Source: Candidatus Curtissbacteria bacterium RIFCSPHIGHO2_12_FULL_41_17 (GTDB taxonomy: Bacteria; Patescibacteriota; Microgenomatia; Curtissbacterales; GWA2-41-24). Taken from it: a DNA stretch of 15,038 bases. The position numbers were made by a program, and so were the translations under genes. A model generated the notes under the pieces. It did no database searches, had not been told where the DNA came from, and saw only the letters and a list, made by a program, of their open reading frames with translations. Below, in pieces: positions 1 to 4,908 of the stretch. The stretch is from positions 4,784 through 19,821 of the forward strand of contig MFBL01000027.1 of NCBI GenBank assembly GCA_001774945.1, in the 5' to 3' direction. Numbering within the stretch: the stretch's first letter is position 1; each line of letters starts with the position of its first letter.

Positions 1-1
1 A

Positions 2-199
2 AGCCTTGAGTACAAAACCGACCCGACAGCCCCTATCATTCACACAACTTTGGGGAAACTTTCCGCAAAATCAAAAGATCTCGAAGAAAATCTAAAGACT
101 TTAATTTTTGCAATAGGTCCTTCTAAAATCAAAAAAGCAACTCTCACTTCAACAATGGGTCCTCCAATTAAAATAGACATTGGCACAATCAGTAAATAA
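2..199 (+). CDS. rplA: 50S ribosomal protein L1 (uL1), C-terminal fragment
   Basis: This is an open frame entering from the left edge and ending in TAA; 65 residues are visible. The tail contains the L1 C-terminal signature: a helix followed by K-K-A-T-L-T-S-T-M-G-P-P-I-K-I-D, equivalent to the family's S-x-T-L-S-S-T-M-G-P-G-x-x-V-D. L1 binds 23S rRNA at the E-site stalk and in many bacteria represses its own operon. The order L1, then L10, then L7/L12 is the classic rplKAJL arrangement, here interrupted by a small acidic ORF and a terminator. The start lies outside the window. Some CPR lineages are reported to lack L1, so its presence narrows the lineage slightly. Confidence 0.93.
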   Translation, partial: SLEYKTDPTAPIIHTTLGKLSAKSKDLEENLKTLIFAIGPSKIKKATLTSTMGPPIKIDIGTISK

Positions 200-513
200 T
201 TTCTCACTTTTACCCCGTACTGAACAATGTTCTAGTTTGGGGCTTGACAAGGTTAGTCCTATTTTGATAACTTTCCCCCTGTCGCCAGAGACTACGCCTT
301 CAGGCGTTGGCAGGCGGGCTGCTCAAATCTTAGCCTGTCCCACCGGATTACTTTAAATGTTTTCTGGCACGGCAAAAGGATAAGTAAAGAGAAATTCTTT
401 AATTAATTTTGTCTTAAGCTTTGCTGGACAAAATTTTCCTCTAAGGGAAAGAGGAATATTAAGGAGAAAACCGTAGGTTGTCTCCTTAAAGTAAAGGGGG
501 TGACAAACAAAAA
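200..513 (+). other. Structured rplA to acidic-ORF intergenic region (314 bp)
   Basis: No coding frame is evident. A small GC-rich hairpin (ACGCC/GGCGT, 294-307) lies in a GC-rich block of about 284-340 that looks like a dispersed repeat. A TTGACA at 244-249 has only a poor -10 (TGATAA, 15-bp spacing), so I do not call a promoter there. The right-hand part, 405-489, holds three abutting hairpins listed separately. No U-rich tract follows rplA, so the mRNA may run through to the acidic ORF. Confidence 0.5.
405..489 (+). promoter_or_regulatory. Three abutting hairpins upstream of a Shine-Dalgarno
   Basis: Three perfect or near-perfect stems lie head to tail with almost no spacer. Stem 1 is AATTTTGTC (405-413) with GACAAAATT (427-435). 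Stem 2 is TTCCTCT (436-442) with AGAGGAA (450-456). Stem 3 is TTAAGGAGA (459-467) with TCTCCTTAA (481-489), and its loop continues the helix with AACC/GGTT (469-472/476-479). The purine-rich Shine-Dalgarno of the acidic ORF starts just after stem 3. No T-tract follows any stem, so these are not intrinsic terminators. A structured mRNA leader or the 3' boundary of the rplKA message are the likely roles (inference). Confidence 0.6.
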
Positions 514-609
514 ATGATCGATGACACAAATGTTATGGACCCTAACAACAACGGAGACGACGAGGAAGAAAAGAAAGACGACGAGGAAAAAGACGAGGAT
601 TCAGAATAG
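514..609 (+). CDS. Small acidic protein, 31 aa, unrecognised
   Basis: This is a 31-codon ORF, ATG to TAG. A strong Shine-Dalgarno (AAGGGGGTGA, about 494-503) lies 10 nt before the start and closely resembles the one before rplL. The product starts M-I-D-D-T-N and becomes an almost pure run of Asp, Glu and Lys (about half acidic), with no hydrophobic core, so it is probably disordered. It sits between rplA and a terminator, downstream of three stacked hairpins. Two short blocks, G-D-D-E-E-E-K-K and D-D-E-E-K-D-E-D, suggest internal duplication. The leader and SD argue for real translation; low complexity and short length argue for caution. Function is unknown. It could be a ribosome- or RNA-associated acidic peptide, or a leader peptide. 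Confidence 0.5.
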   Translation: MIDDTNVMDPNNNGDDEEEKKDDEEKDEDSE

Positions 610-620
610 TTTTTTAAACT

Positions 621-673
621 AAAAAAGCCTCAATAAATCTAACCCTACAGGTTGTGAATTTTGGGGCTTTTTT
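621..673 (+). terminator. Intrinsic terminator after the acidic ORF
   Basis: AAAAAAGCCTC (621-631) pairs with GGGGCTTTTTT (663-673), with one G-U pair. The stem ends in a T-run and the pairing A-run makes it partly bidirectional. The long loop holds a small inner stem, AACC/GGTT (641-644/650-653). It lies 11 bp after the TAG and just before a new promoter, separating the rplA message from rplJL. Confidence 0.75.
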
Positions 674-681
674 ATTGATCC

Positions 682-709
682 TTGACAATAGATTTGTCTG
701 TCTTATATT
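682..709 (+). promoter_or_regulatory. Sigma-70-type promoter for rplJL
   Basis: TTGACA (682-687), a 16-bp spacer and TATATT (704-709). Transcription should begin near 716, giving a leader of about 220 nt before rplJ. It lies directly after the terminator of the preceding unit. Confidence 0.75.
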
Positions 710-715
710 ATTGGG

Positions 716-934
716 CAAGTCCAAAGACCGCGTGTCCCTTCACTATGTTCAGGGTAAACCCCCTGAATTTAAGAAGGTTAAACTTTTTTAAAAGGACCGC
801 GCAGGCGATTTCGTTAGAAATCGGCCCGAGTAATTCTTTCAGAATTATCGAGGGCAACTAACGTACGTCTTTGGACGTACTTTTTTTTTGAGAAAAGCGT
901 AGTCTAATGAATCGATTCATCGAACCAAAATAAA
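716..934 (+). promoter_or_regulatory. Long structured rplJ leader (L10 leader position)
   Basis: Several hairpins are visible: TTCAGGG/CCCTGAA (748-754/761-767), CGATTT/AAATCG (806-811/818-823), and CGA-TAATTCT/AGAATTATCG with one bulged G (827-850). A terminator hairpin follows at 863-889. In bacteria the L10-(L12)n complex binds this leader and represses rplJL by attenuation or translational control; position and architecture fit, but I cannot verify the kink-turn consensus. A near repeat, AAAGACCGCG/AAGGACCGCG (723-732 and 792-801), and a 14-bp palindrome (907-920) are further details. The 5' part (738-767) also resembles the dispersed CTTCG...CAGGG repeat seen near 2240 and 10914. rplJ itself has no SD. 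Confidence 0.6.
863..889 (+). terminator. Attenuator-type terminator in the rplJ leader
   Basis: A perfect 7-bp stem, GTACGTC (863-869) with GACGTAC (874-880), a TTTG loop and nine T residues (881-889). This is a textbook intrinsic terminator, placed 45 bp before the rplJ start and about 150 nt after the predicted transcription start. Read-through must be allowed for L10/L12 synthesis, so feedback attenuation is the natural reading (inference). Confidence 0.8.
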
Positions 935-1486
935 ATGGATCAATCGAAAGCAAAAACTACCAGAGAAACCAAAAAAGAAACGCTTGCAGGTCTTGCCGAA
1001 AAGATAAAAAAGGCCAAAAGCATAGCGTTTGCCAACTACCACGGTCTGAACGCCAATCACTTGAATCAGCTGCGGGAGAAAATCAAACAGGCAGGCGGCG
1101 AGCTGGCCGTCACCAAAAATACTCTTCTTGCGCGGGCTTTGGAATCTACCATCTACCAACTACCAACTACCAGCAACCAACTGACCGGGCCAACTGCCAC
1201 AATCTTTGCCTATGAAGATGAAATCGCTCCAATTAAAACAAGCGCCGAGGCTTTTAAAACTCAAGGTGCAGGACAATTTAAGTTTGGTTTTTTGGGGAAC
1301 GATTTATTGGATTCTCTGGCACTTGAGAACTTAGCCAAAATCCCACCTCGCGATGTTCTCCATGCAAAAGTAGTCGGCGCATTAAATTCGCCCATTTTTG
1401 GAATCGTTTCTGTCCTTTCGGCAAATATTAGAAACTTTGTATCAGTATTAGATCAAGCAAGTAAAAAACAAGGTCAAAAAGCATGA
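935..1486 (+). CDS. rplJ: 50S ribosomal protein L10 (uL10)
   Basis: The 183-residue product forms the base of the ribosomal stalk: its N-terminal domain binds 23S rRNA and the C-terminal helix carries L7/L12 dimers. Recognisable family features are an N-terminal helix, A-F-A-N-Y-H-G-L (31-38), L-R-x-K-I-K-Q-A-G (46-54), V-T-K-N-T-L-L-A-R-A (59-68) and G-P-T (85-87). Residues 71-82 are encoded by five consecutive 7-bp units (1146-1180) of a repeat that recurs elsewhere, so this short loop has been replaced or inserted by a repeat. The start is the first ATG after an in-frame TGA at 908. No SD is visible. An 8-codon mini-ORF (907-933) ends one base before the start and might couple translation. 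Confidence 0.95.
   Translation: MDQSKAKTTRETKKETLAGLAEKIKKAKSIAFANYHGLNANHLNQLREKIKQAGGELAVTKNTLLARALESTIYQLPTTSNQLTGPTATIFAYEDEIAPIKTSAEAFKTQGAGQFKFGFLGNDLLDSLALENLAKIPPRDVLHAKVVGALNSPIFGIVSVLSANIRNFVSVLDQASKKQGQKA
1146..1180 (+). repeat. Heptamer array inside rplJ (five units)
   Basis: Five contiguous 7-bp units with consensus CTACCAA (variants end in AT, AA, AG; the last begins CAACC). They are in perfect 7-bp register and encode L10 residues 71-82, in the short loop between the N-T-L-L motif and G-P-T. The same unit recurs at 3356-3390 and, in inverted orientation, at 12979-13057. Confidence 0.85.
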
Positions 1487-1496
1487 TTCAAGATTT

Positions 1497-1524
1497 CTAT
1501 TTACTATTGACTATTAACTATTCA
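1497..1524 (+). repeat. Heptamer array between rplJ and rplL (four units)
   Basis: Four contiguous 7-bp units with consensus CTATTNA, in perfect register, followed by a degenerate fifth (1525-1531) that runs into the rplL Shine-Dalgarno. The array makes up most of the 61-bp rplJ-rplL spacer. Confidence 0.8.
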
Positions 1525-1547
1525 CTTTCCGAGGGGGGTGATTAAAT

Positions 1548-2057
1548 ATGGCTGATGATAATCAAAATCAACAAGAAGATACAAAAGTAACAGAAGAGCC
1601 AAAAGAGACAAAGGCAGAAAAAGTAGAGGAAAAACCTAAAACCTCTGGTACCTCTGACTCTCCGGTAAAAGTTTCCAAAAAACTTCAAGTGCTAATTTCG
1701 GAAATCGAAAAACTTTCGGTACTTGAACTTTCAGAACTTGTTAAAGCACTGGAAGAAAAATTCGGAGTAACGGCAGCAGCCCCAATCGCTGCAGTTGCCG
1801 GTGGTGCCGCTCAGGCTGCCGGTGAAGAAGGAGTAAGCGAGCAGACAACTTTCAATGTAATTCTGGCCGATTCCGGTGCCAATAAAATTTCGGTGATCAA
1901 GGCACTTCGCGAAATCAACCCGCAGTTAGGGCTAAAAGAGGCCAAAGACATTGCCGACGCCCCGCCGAAGGAGATCCTAACAGGAGTTAATAAGGAAACA
2001 GCAAATGAAGCGAAAACTAAACTCGAGGCCGCGGGTGCTAAAGTTGAGTTGAAATAA
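1548..2057 (+). CDS. rplL: 50S ribosomal protein L7/L12 (bL12) with N-terminal extension
   Basis: The 169-residue product is the stalk protein that recruits translational GTPases. The usual length is about 120-130. The excess is an acidic/lysine-rich extension of about 43 residues before the dimerisation domain (K-L-S-V-L-E-L-S-E-L-V-K-A-L-E-E-K-F-G-V, about 55-75). An Ala/Gly hinge follows (about 76-93), then the C-terminal domain with F-N-V-I-L-A, A-N-K-I-S-V-I-K, G-L-K-E-A-K-D and the final L-E-A-A-G-A-K-V-E-L-K. A strong SD (GAGGGGGGTGA, 1531-1541) sits 6 nt before the ATG. It is co-transcribed with rplJ. Methionines do not favour a shorter start, and the SD supports this one. The extension may be lineage-typical; I cannot test that here. 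Confidence 0.95.
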   Translation: MADDNQNQQEDTKVTEEPKETKAEKVEEKPKTSGTSDSPVKVSKKLQVLISEIEKLSVLELSELVKALEEKFGVTAAAPIAAVAGGAAQAAGEEGVSEQTTFNVILADSGANKISVIKALREINPQLGLKEAKDIADAPPKEILTGVNKETANEAKTKLEAAGAKVELK

Positions 2058-2060
2058 ATA

Positions 2061-2102
2061 AAAACGGCTAATTGTTTGGATAATCAAACCTTAGTCGTTT
2101 TT
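2061..2102 (+). terminator. Intrinsic terminator of rplJL
   Basis: AAAACGGCTAA (2061-2071) pairs with TTAGTCGTTTT (2091-2101; one G-U pair). A second inner stem, GTTTG/CAAAC, lies within the loop, and the outer stem ends in a T-run. It starts 3 bp after the rplL stop codon. Confidence 0.85.
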
Positions 2103-2167
2103 GCTGTTTCCTTGCGAGAGTTGCCTAACCTATTGAAATCTTCGTTTCAATAGTCGTTCACTCTCTA

Positions 2168-2212
2168 AAAGAAAATGCTCAAGCAGCCAAGACAAAATTA
2201 GAGGCTGCTGGG
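2168..2212 (+). pseudogene. Relic 1 of the rplL 3' end
   Basis: Reading from 2168 gives K-E-N-A-Q-A-A-K-T-K-L-E-A-A-G, matching the rplL tail N-K-E-T-A-N-E-A-K-T-K-L-E-A-A-G. The match then stops. There is no start codon, and the frame is preceded by a hairpin (CTATTGAAA/TTTCAATAG, 2130-2153) rather than by coding sequence. Codons differ from rplL at many synonymous positions, so this is not a recent duplication. Confidence 0.7.
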
Positions 2213-2311
2213 TTTCGCATTTTCCTTGCGGTCCTCACCCTTCGACCCGTTCGATAGACTCAGGGTCGCACTGAGCGAAGCCGAATGTGCGATTAACTCA
2301 GGGTTGCGGGT

Positions 2312-2380
2312 CTAAAAGAAACTGCAAACGATGCAAAGACCAAATTAGAGGCAGCTGGAGCGAAAGTCGAGTTAAAGTAA
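2312..2380 (+). pseudogene. Relic 2 of the rplL 3' end, with stop codon
   Basis: The frame reads L-K-E-T-A-N-D-A-K-T-K-L-E-A-A-G-A-K-V-E-L-K then TAA, almost identical at protein level to the last 22 residues of the rplL product but with many synonymous differences. It has no start. The 100 bp between the two relics carry a dispersed repeat block (about 2237-2290, with CCCTTCGA and CTGAGCG-AAGCCGAA motifs) like one inside the element at 10899-11019. Its end overlaps the 3' end of the convergent ORF at 2372. TTTCCTTGCG occurs at 2107-2116 and again at 2220-2229. Confidence 0.75.
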
Positions 2381-2863
2381 ATCTCTTCGCAACAAGGTTC
2401 GAACGTTAAAGCCCTTTCTGTTCGGAGATTTTGCCAATTCAAGAACATGCTCAAGGCCGGTTTTTCTGCTACCAGAAAGTGATAGCCTAATTCCGTTTAG
2501 ACCAAGAAGTCCCGTACTCGAAACAAGGGTTGCTCCCAACTCATCACCTGCCGCGAAAAAAAATCCGCCAAATCCTAATGCAACAGCCGTATGAGAAGCG
2601 CTTATGATACCGATTCTTAAATTTCTGCCTCTTCTTTCTCTTCGCTGATTGGCTTTTCTGACAGCATCCAGCATCGCATAAAATCTGTCCTGATTTTTAA
2701 ACAAGTCTGGATTTTCTGCCCGCACATCTTCTACTAATTCTCTCAAGGATGCTTCCCACCACTGCGCGAAACGCTCTCTAGCTATTTCTGTCTGACCAAC
2801 CATAACTGCCGTATTTGTAAAACCCCTTCTTTCGAATCCCAAAACCGGCGCCAAGTTTCCCAC
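2372..2863 (-). CDS. Unrecognised protein, or 3' part of a frameshifted gene
   Basis: This frame has up to 163 residues from a GTG at 2863; an internal ATG would begin near 2803 (M-V-G-Q-T-E). I do not recognise a family. Residues about 24-80 are helical and charged (A-R-E-R-F-A-Q-W-W-E...). A Gly/Ala/Phe-rich hydrophobic stretch follows (about 85-130), which could form one or two membrane segments, then a short basic tail. It overlaps the preceding frame by 82 bp in the -1 frame, with no SD at either candidate start. The simplest reading is that both frames are one gene of about 268 codons broken by a frameshift, real or an assembly error. Two overlapping genes is the alternative. Confidence 0.5.
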   Translation of the reverse strand: MGNLAPVLGFERRGFTNTAVMVGQTEIARERFAQWWEASLRELVEDVRAENPDLFKNQDRFYAMLDAVRKANQRRERRGRNLRIGIISASHTAVALGFGGFFFAAGDELGATLVSSTGLLGLNGIRLSLSGSRKTGLEHVLELAKSPNRKGFNVRTLLRRDLL

Positions 2864-3177
2864 TTCCCACGGAACATGGCCGAAAAGATATCGGGGTTCA
2901 GTACATTCACCTCTTCCAATCGCCTCAAAAAATCCCGGAATCCAGCAGCCGCCAACGCTATTCTTTGACGAGAATTAAGAGTATCCGGTTTAGGCGGCAG
3001 AAAAGCAATCTCCCCTAGATAATCATTCTTACCAACAGTAATATTGCAGTCGCCAAAAACCCTTCTTATGCGTTTACCTGAAGGATAAATGTCAACTGCC
3101 AATCTTTGGCTGTAAAAAATGCCCTCACCGCCGCTTGCCGAACAAAATTCTCTCAATACATCTGCTCTTTCAACCAT
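2782..3177 (-). CDS. Unrecognised protein, or 5' part of a frameshifted gene
   Basis: The frame gives 131 residues from ATG. A well-placed promoter (TTGATA, 17 bp, TAAATT) puts transcription only about 2-3 nt before the start, so the mRNA is probably near-leaderless and this start is credible. The product has a beta-rich N-terminal half (Y-S-Q-R-L-A-V-D-I-Y-P-S-G-K-R-I-R-R-V-F-G) and a helical second half rich in Trp, Arg and Leu. No family is recognised. The last ~25 residues overlap the next frame and look less conserved in character, as expected if translation should shift to the -1 frame near a GGGGTTTTA run (about 2831-2839). Confidence 0.55.
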   Translation of the reverse strand: MVERADVLREFCSASGGEGIFYSQRLAVDIYPSGKRIRRVFGDCNITVGKNDYLGEIAFLPPKPDTLNSRQRIALAAAGFRDFLRRLEEVNVLNPDIFSAMFRGKWETWRRFWDSKEGVLQIRQLWLVRQK

Positions 3178-3186
3178 TAGTAGGAA

Positions 3187-3215
3187 AATTTACACTAAGC
3201 GGACAAAAATATCAA
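3187..3215 (-). promoter_or_regulatory. Promoter for the 3177-2372 gene
   Basis: On the - strand, TTGATA (3215-3210), a 17-bp spacer and TAAATT (3192-3187). The ATG at 3177 lies 9 nt after the -10, so the 5' UTR is at most a few bases. Confidence 0.6.
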
Positions 3216-3244
3216 GAACGAGACGAAAGGTAAATTTTGGGGGG

Positions 3245-3274
3245 TTGACTTATTTTTTTACGGGGTGATATATA
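3245..3274 (+). promoter_or_regulatory. Promoter for the HTH gene (extended -10)
   Basis: TTGACT (3245-3250), an 18-bp spacer and TATATA (3269-3274) preceded by TGA (3266-3268), an extended -10. Transcription should start near 3281, leaving a leader of about 110 nt that contains both heptamer arms. It is divergent from the - strand promoter at 3187-3215. Confidence 0.6.
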
Positions 3275-3293
3275 TAAGTCCGAAAACAATTTC

Positions 3294-3321
3294 TTAGTTA
3301 GTAGTAAGAAAGTAGACAGTA
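3294..3321 (-). repeat. Heptamer array, inverted arm upstream of the HTH gene
   Basis: Four 7-bp units (TTAGTTA, GTAGTAA, GAAAGTA, GACAGTA) are the reverse-complement class of CTACCAA. With the direct array at 3356-3390 they form an inverted pair in the HTH leader, 34 bp apart, which could fold into a long imperfect hairpin. Confidence 0.6.
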
Positions 3322-3355
3322 ACAGATTGATAACCTCAGGGAAATAAATCATTCT

Positions 3356-3390
3356 CTACCCGCTACCAACTACTAACTACCAACTACTTA
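3356..3390 (+). repeat. Heptamer array abutting the HTH start codon (five units)
   Basis: Five units with consensus CTACYAA are in perfect 7-bp register. The next partial unit, CTATG, supplies the ATG of the HTH gene at 3393, so there is no room for an SD. Confidence 0.85.
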
Positions 3391-3392
3391 CT

Positions 3393-3608
3393 ATGTCTCT
3401 TGGTGACGATTGGCCAGATTTATTAACCGTTAAAGAAGTTGCTAAAATTCTGCGGGTTGCCCCACTGACAGTCAAACGCTGGGGCAAACGCGGAAAACTG
3501 CCGGCAATTAGAATTAACTCCCGCGGTGACAGGCGCTATAAAAAGGAAGCCGTGTTATGGTTGTTAGGAGTCACGCCAAAATCATCGGAATCTACCCAAA
3601 CGGTTTAA
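3393..3608 (+). CDS. Excisionase/MerR-type helix-turn-helix protein
   Basis: The product has 71 residues. Residues 10-58 match the HTH_17 / excisionase-family pattern: L-L-T-V-K-E-V-A-K-I-L (10-20), V-A-P-L-T-V-K-R-W (22-30), then a G-K-L-P-A-I-R-I wing with R-R-Y at its end, and a final helix A-V-L-W-L-L. Such small proteins bind DNA as excisionases, plasmid regulators or transcription factors. It has its own promoter and a 110-nt leader made largely of inverted heptamer arrays; the ATG is inside the last unit and no SD is visible. The DUF218-like gene lies 65 bp downstream with a separate promoter. No integrase or attachment site is seen nearby, so a regulatory role is at least as likely as excision. 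Confidence 0.8.
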   Translation: MSLGDDWPDLLTVKEVAKILRVAPLTVKRWGKRGKLPAIRINSRGDRRYKKEAVLWLLGVTPKSSESTQTV

Positions 3609-3656
3609 TCTGCTGTTCTAACTAGCCTCTAAAAATTTCTCTTTAACCTTGATTTT

Positions 3657-3665
3657 TGCTATAAT
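3657..3665 (+). promoter_or_regulatory. Extended -10 promoter, leaderless start of the DUF218-like gene
   Basis: TGC-TATAAT (3657-3665) is a perfect consensus extended -10. The ATG is at 3674, 8 nt after it, so transcription should start at or within two bases of the start codon. No clear -35 is needed or seen. Confidence 0.7.
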
Positions 3666-3673
3666 CCGCGCTC

Positions 3674-4837
3674 ATGTCACATACAGAAAGGCTGTTTAGC
3701 AAAGCGCCAACCGAAGGAGAACTTAGCCGCGAAGCGCGGGAACTGGTCGATCACCCTCCTCAGCTTATCCTTGCTTTTGATTGCTGGCGGAGTAAAAGTC
3801 AAAGGAGCCAAGATCTGGCCAAGCTGACCATGCAAGCTCGCTCCACTCTGGCTACCGCCATTTACTTTTCGCCTCTTTATCGAGACCGCCCCAAACCTAA
3901 GATCGCCTGTTTTGCCGGCGCACACCTTCCTTTTGAAAAGCCGGGGTCTTGCCGCGTCGCCGAGTATCTTGAGAAGTTTGGGATCCCGAAAGAAAATATT
4001 ATCTTGCGATCAAACACCGTCACCACCAGAACAGACATACTAGAACTTCTAGCGTATGCCCACACCCAAGGATACGATAGTGTCGCCATTGTCACCAGCG
4101 ATAATCACAGGGTGCGGACATGGCAAGAATGGCAAAATCATTTCTATGATTTTCTTAAAAAGAAACGTCGTGTTGAACGCGGCCCAATCTACAGACCCCG
4201 CCTTTATGTCTTTAACCCGACATCCGCCGAAACTCAAAAGGTGCTTGAGTCTTATGTGGAAAAAATGGAACCGCCAACCGAACAACTTGTACAAGACCTA
4301 AAACAAGGCTTAGCGGAAACAGATTTTGATAAGTTCGGAGGCGGATTTGACGAAACAATGGCCACTGGCTTAGCCCATATTCCGGTACGAAATTTGCGCC
4401 TGTTTTTACAAAATATTGCCGAAAGACGTTACCTGCCTCATAAGCTTGCCAGAATCCAGCAGGCACAAGAAGCAATCAGAAAAGCTAGACTCGATCCCAC
4501 CGAAATCCTAGCCCAAGCGATGTATCTTGACGAGGAAGCAATCCTTACGTTGAATAGCCGAGATGTGGCCTTCTGGCTCGAGCAGATTGCCTATCGGACC
4601 CGAAATTTACCAACAGATACTAAAGATGATCTACTTGCTGTGGCCAATATTTTTCGCCAAGGAGATAGCCTACCAGCAGCCACGGACTTAAGGAAAGTTG
4701 CCAACTTTGTGATTGAAAAAGAAGGAAAACCCCCAGGCAGCATACGGCCACCTGCCGAACAGCTTGCCAATGCCGCAAAACTTTTAGAAATCGCAGAAAC
4801 TTTGGACAGTATCGCCAAGCCAAAACCATTGAGCTAA
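3674..4837 (+). CDS. DUF218 (YdcF/SanA-like) domain protein, extended
   Basis: The product has 387 residues. The N-terminal half looks like the DUF218 fold of YdcF/ElyC/SanA proteins: a beta strand L-I-L-A-F-D (31-36), I-A-C-F-A-G-A-H (77-84), A-E-Y-L-E-K-F-G-I-P-K-E-N-I (96-109), a T-V-T-T-R-T-D (114-120) equivalent of the family S-x-x-T-x-E-N, and V-A-I-V-T-S-D-N-H-R-V-R-T (136-148). Family members act in envelope biogenesis; the reaction is mostly uncharacterised. I see no N-terminal membrane anchor, unlike SanA or ElyC, so a cytoplasmic location is likely. Residues about 205-387 are all-helical and unrecognised. The predicted message is leaderless. The assignment rests on motif pattern only. 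Confidence 0.65.
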   Translation: MSHTERLFSKAPTEGELSREARELVDHPPQLILAFDCWRSKSQRSQDLAKLTMQARSTLATAIYFSPLYRDRPKPKIACFAGAHLPFEKPGSCRVAEYLEKFGIPKENIILRSNTVTTRTDILELLAYAHTQGYDSVAIVTSDNHRVRTWQEWQNHFYDFLKKKRRVERGPIYRPRLYVFNPTSAETQKVLESYVEKMEPPTEQLVQDLKQGLAETDFDKFGGGFDETMATGLAHIPVRNLRLFLQNIAERRYLPHKLARIQQAQEAIRKARLDPTEILAQAMYLDEEAILTLNSRDVAFWLEQIAYRTRNLPTDTKDDLLAVANIFRQGDSLPAATDLRKVANFVIEKEGKPPGSIRPPAEQLANAAKLLEIAETLDSIAKPKPLS

Positions 4838-4856
4838 CCGGAACAATCGATTAAGA

Positions 4857-4881
4857 TACGGCAAGGTCTCTCCTTGACGTA
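4857..4881. repeat. REP-like palindrome upstream of the transposase
   Basis: TACGGCAAGG (4857-4866) and CCTTGACGTA (4872-4881) form a 10-bp stem with one mismatch and a TCTCT loop. It shares the ACGGCAAGG core with the perfect palindrome downstream of the transposase (5586-5608). A TTGACG inside its right arm (4874-4879), 17 bp before TAAGTT (4897-4902, preceded by TG), could be the transposase promoter, placing the start at the ATG. Confidence 0.65.
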
Positions 4882-4908
4882 CGACGCCTCAAGTGTTAAG
4901 TTTTCAAC

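Noticed and set aside
244..272. TTGACA at 244 as a promoter of the acidic ORF
   Set aside because: The only -10 candidate (TGATAA) has 15-bp spacing and poor match; evidence too weak.
1146..1531. Heptamer arrays as CRISPR or tandem-repeat minisatellite
   Set aside because: Units are 7 bp and contiguous with no spacers, and no cas genes are present; treated as short periodic arrays instead.
2390..2412. GGTTCGAA resembling a tRNA T-loop
   Set aside because: No acceptor, D-arm or anticodon stems can be formed around it, and it lies in the 3' end of a - strand frame.
3393..3608. HTH protein as excisionase of an integrated element
   Set aside because: No integrase, attachment-site duplication or tRNA target is found nearby; kept only as a family-level DNA-binding call.
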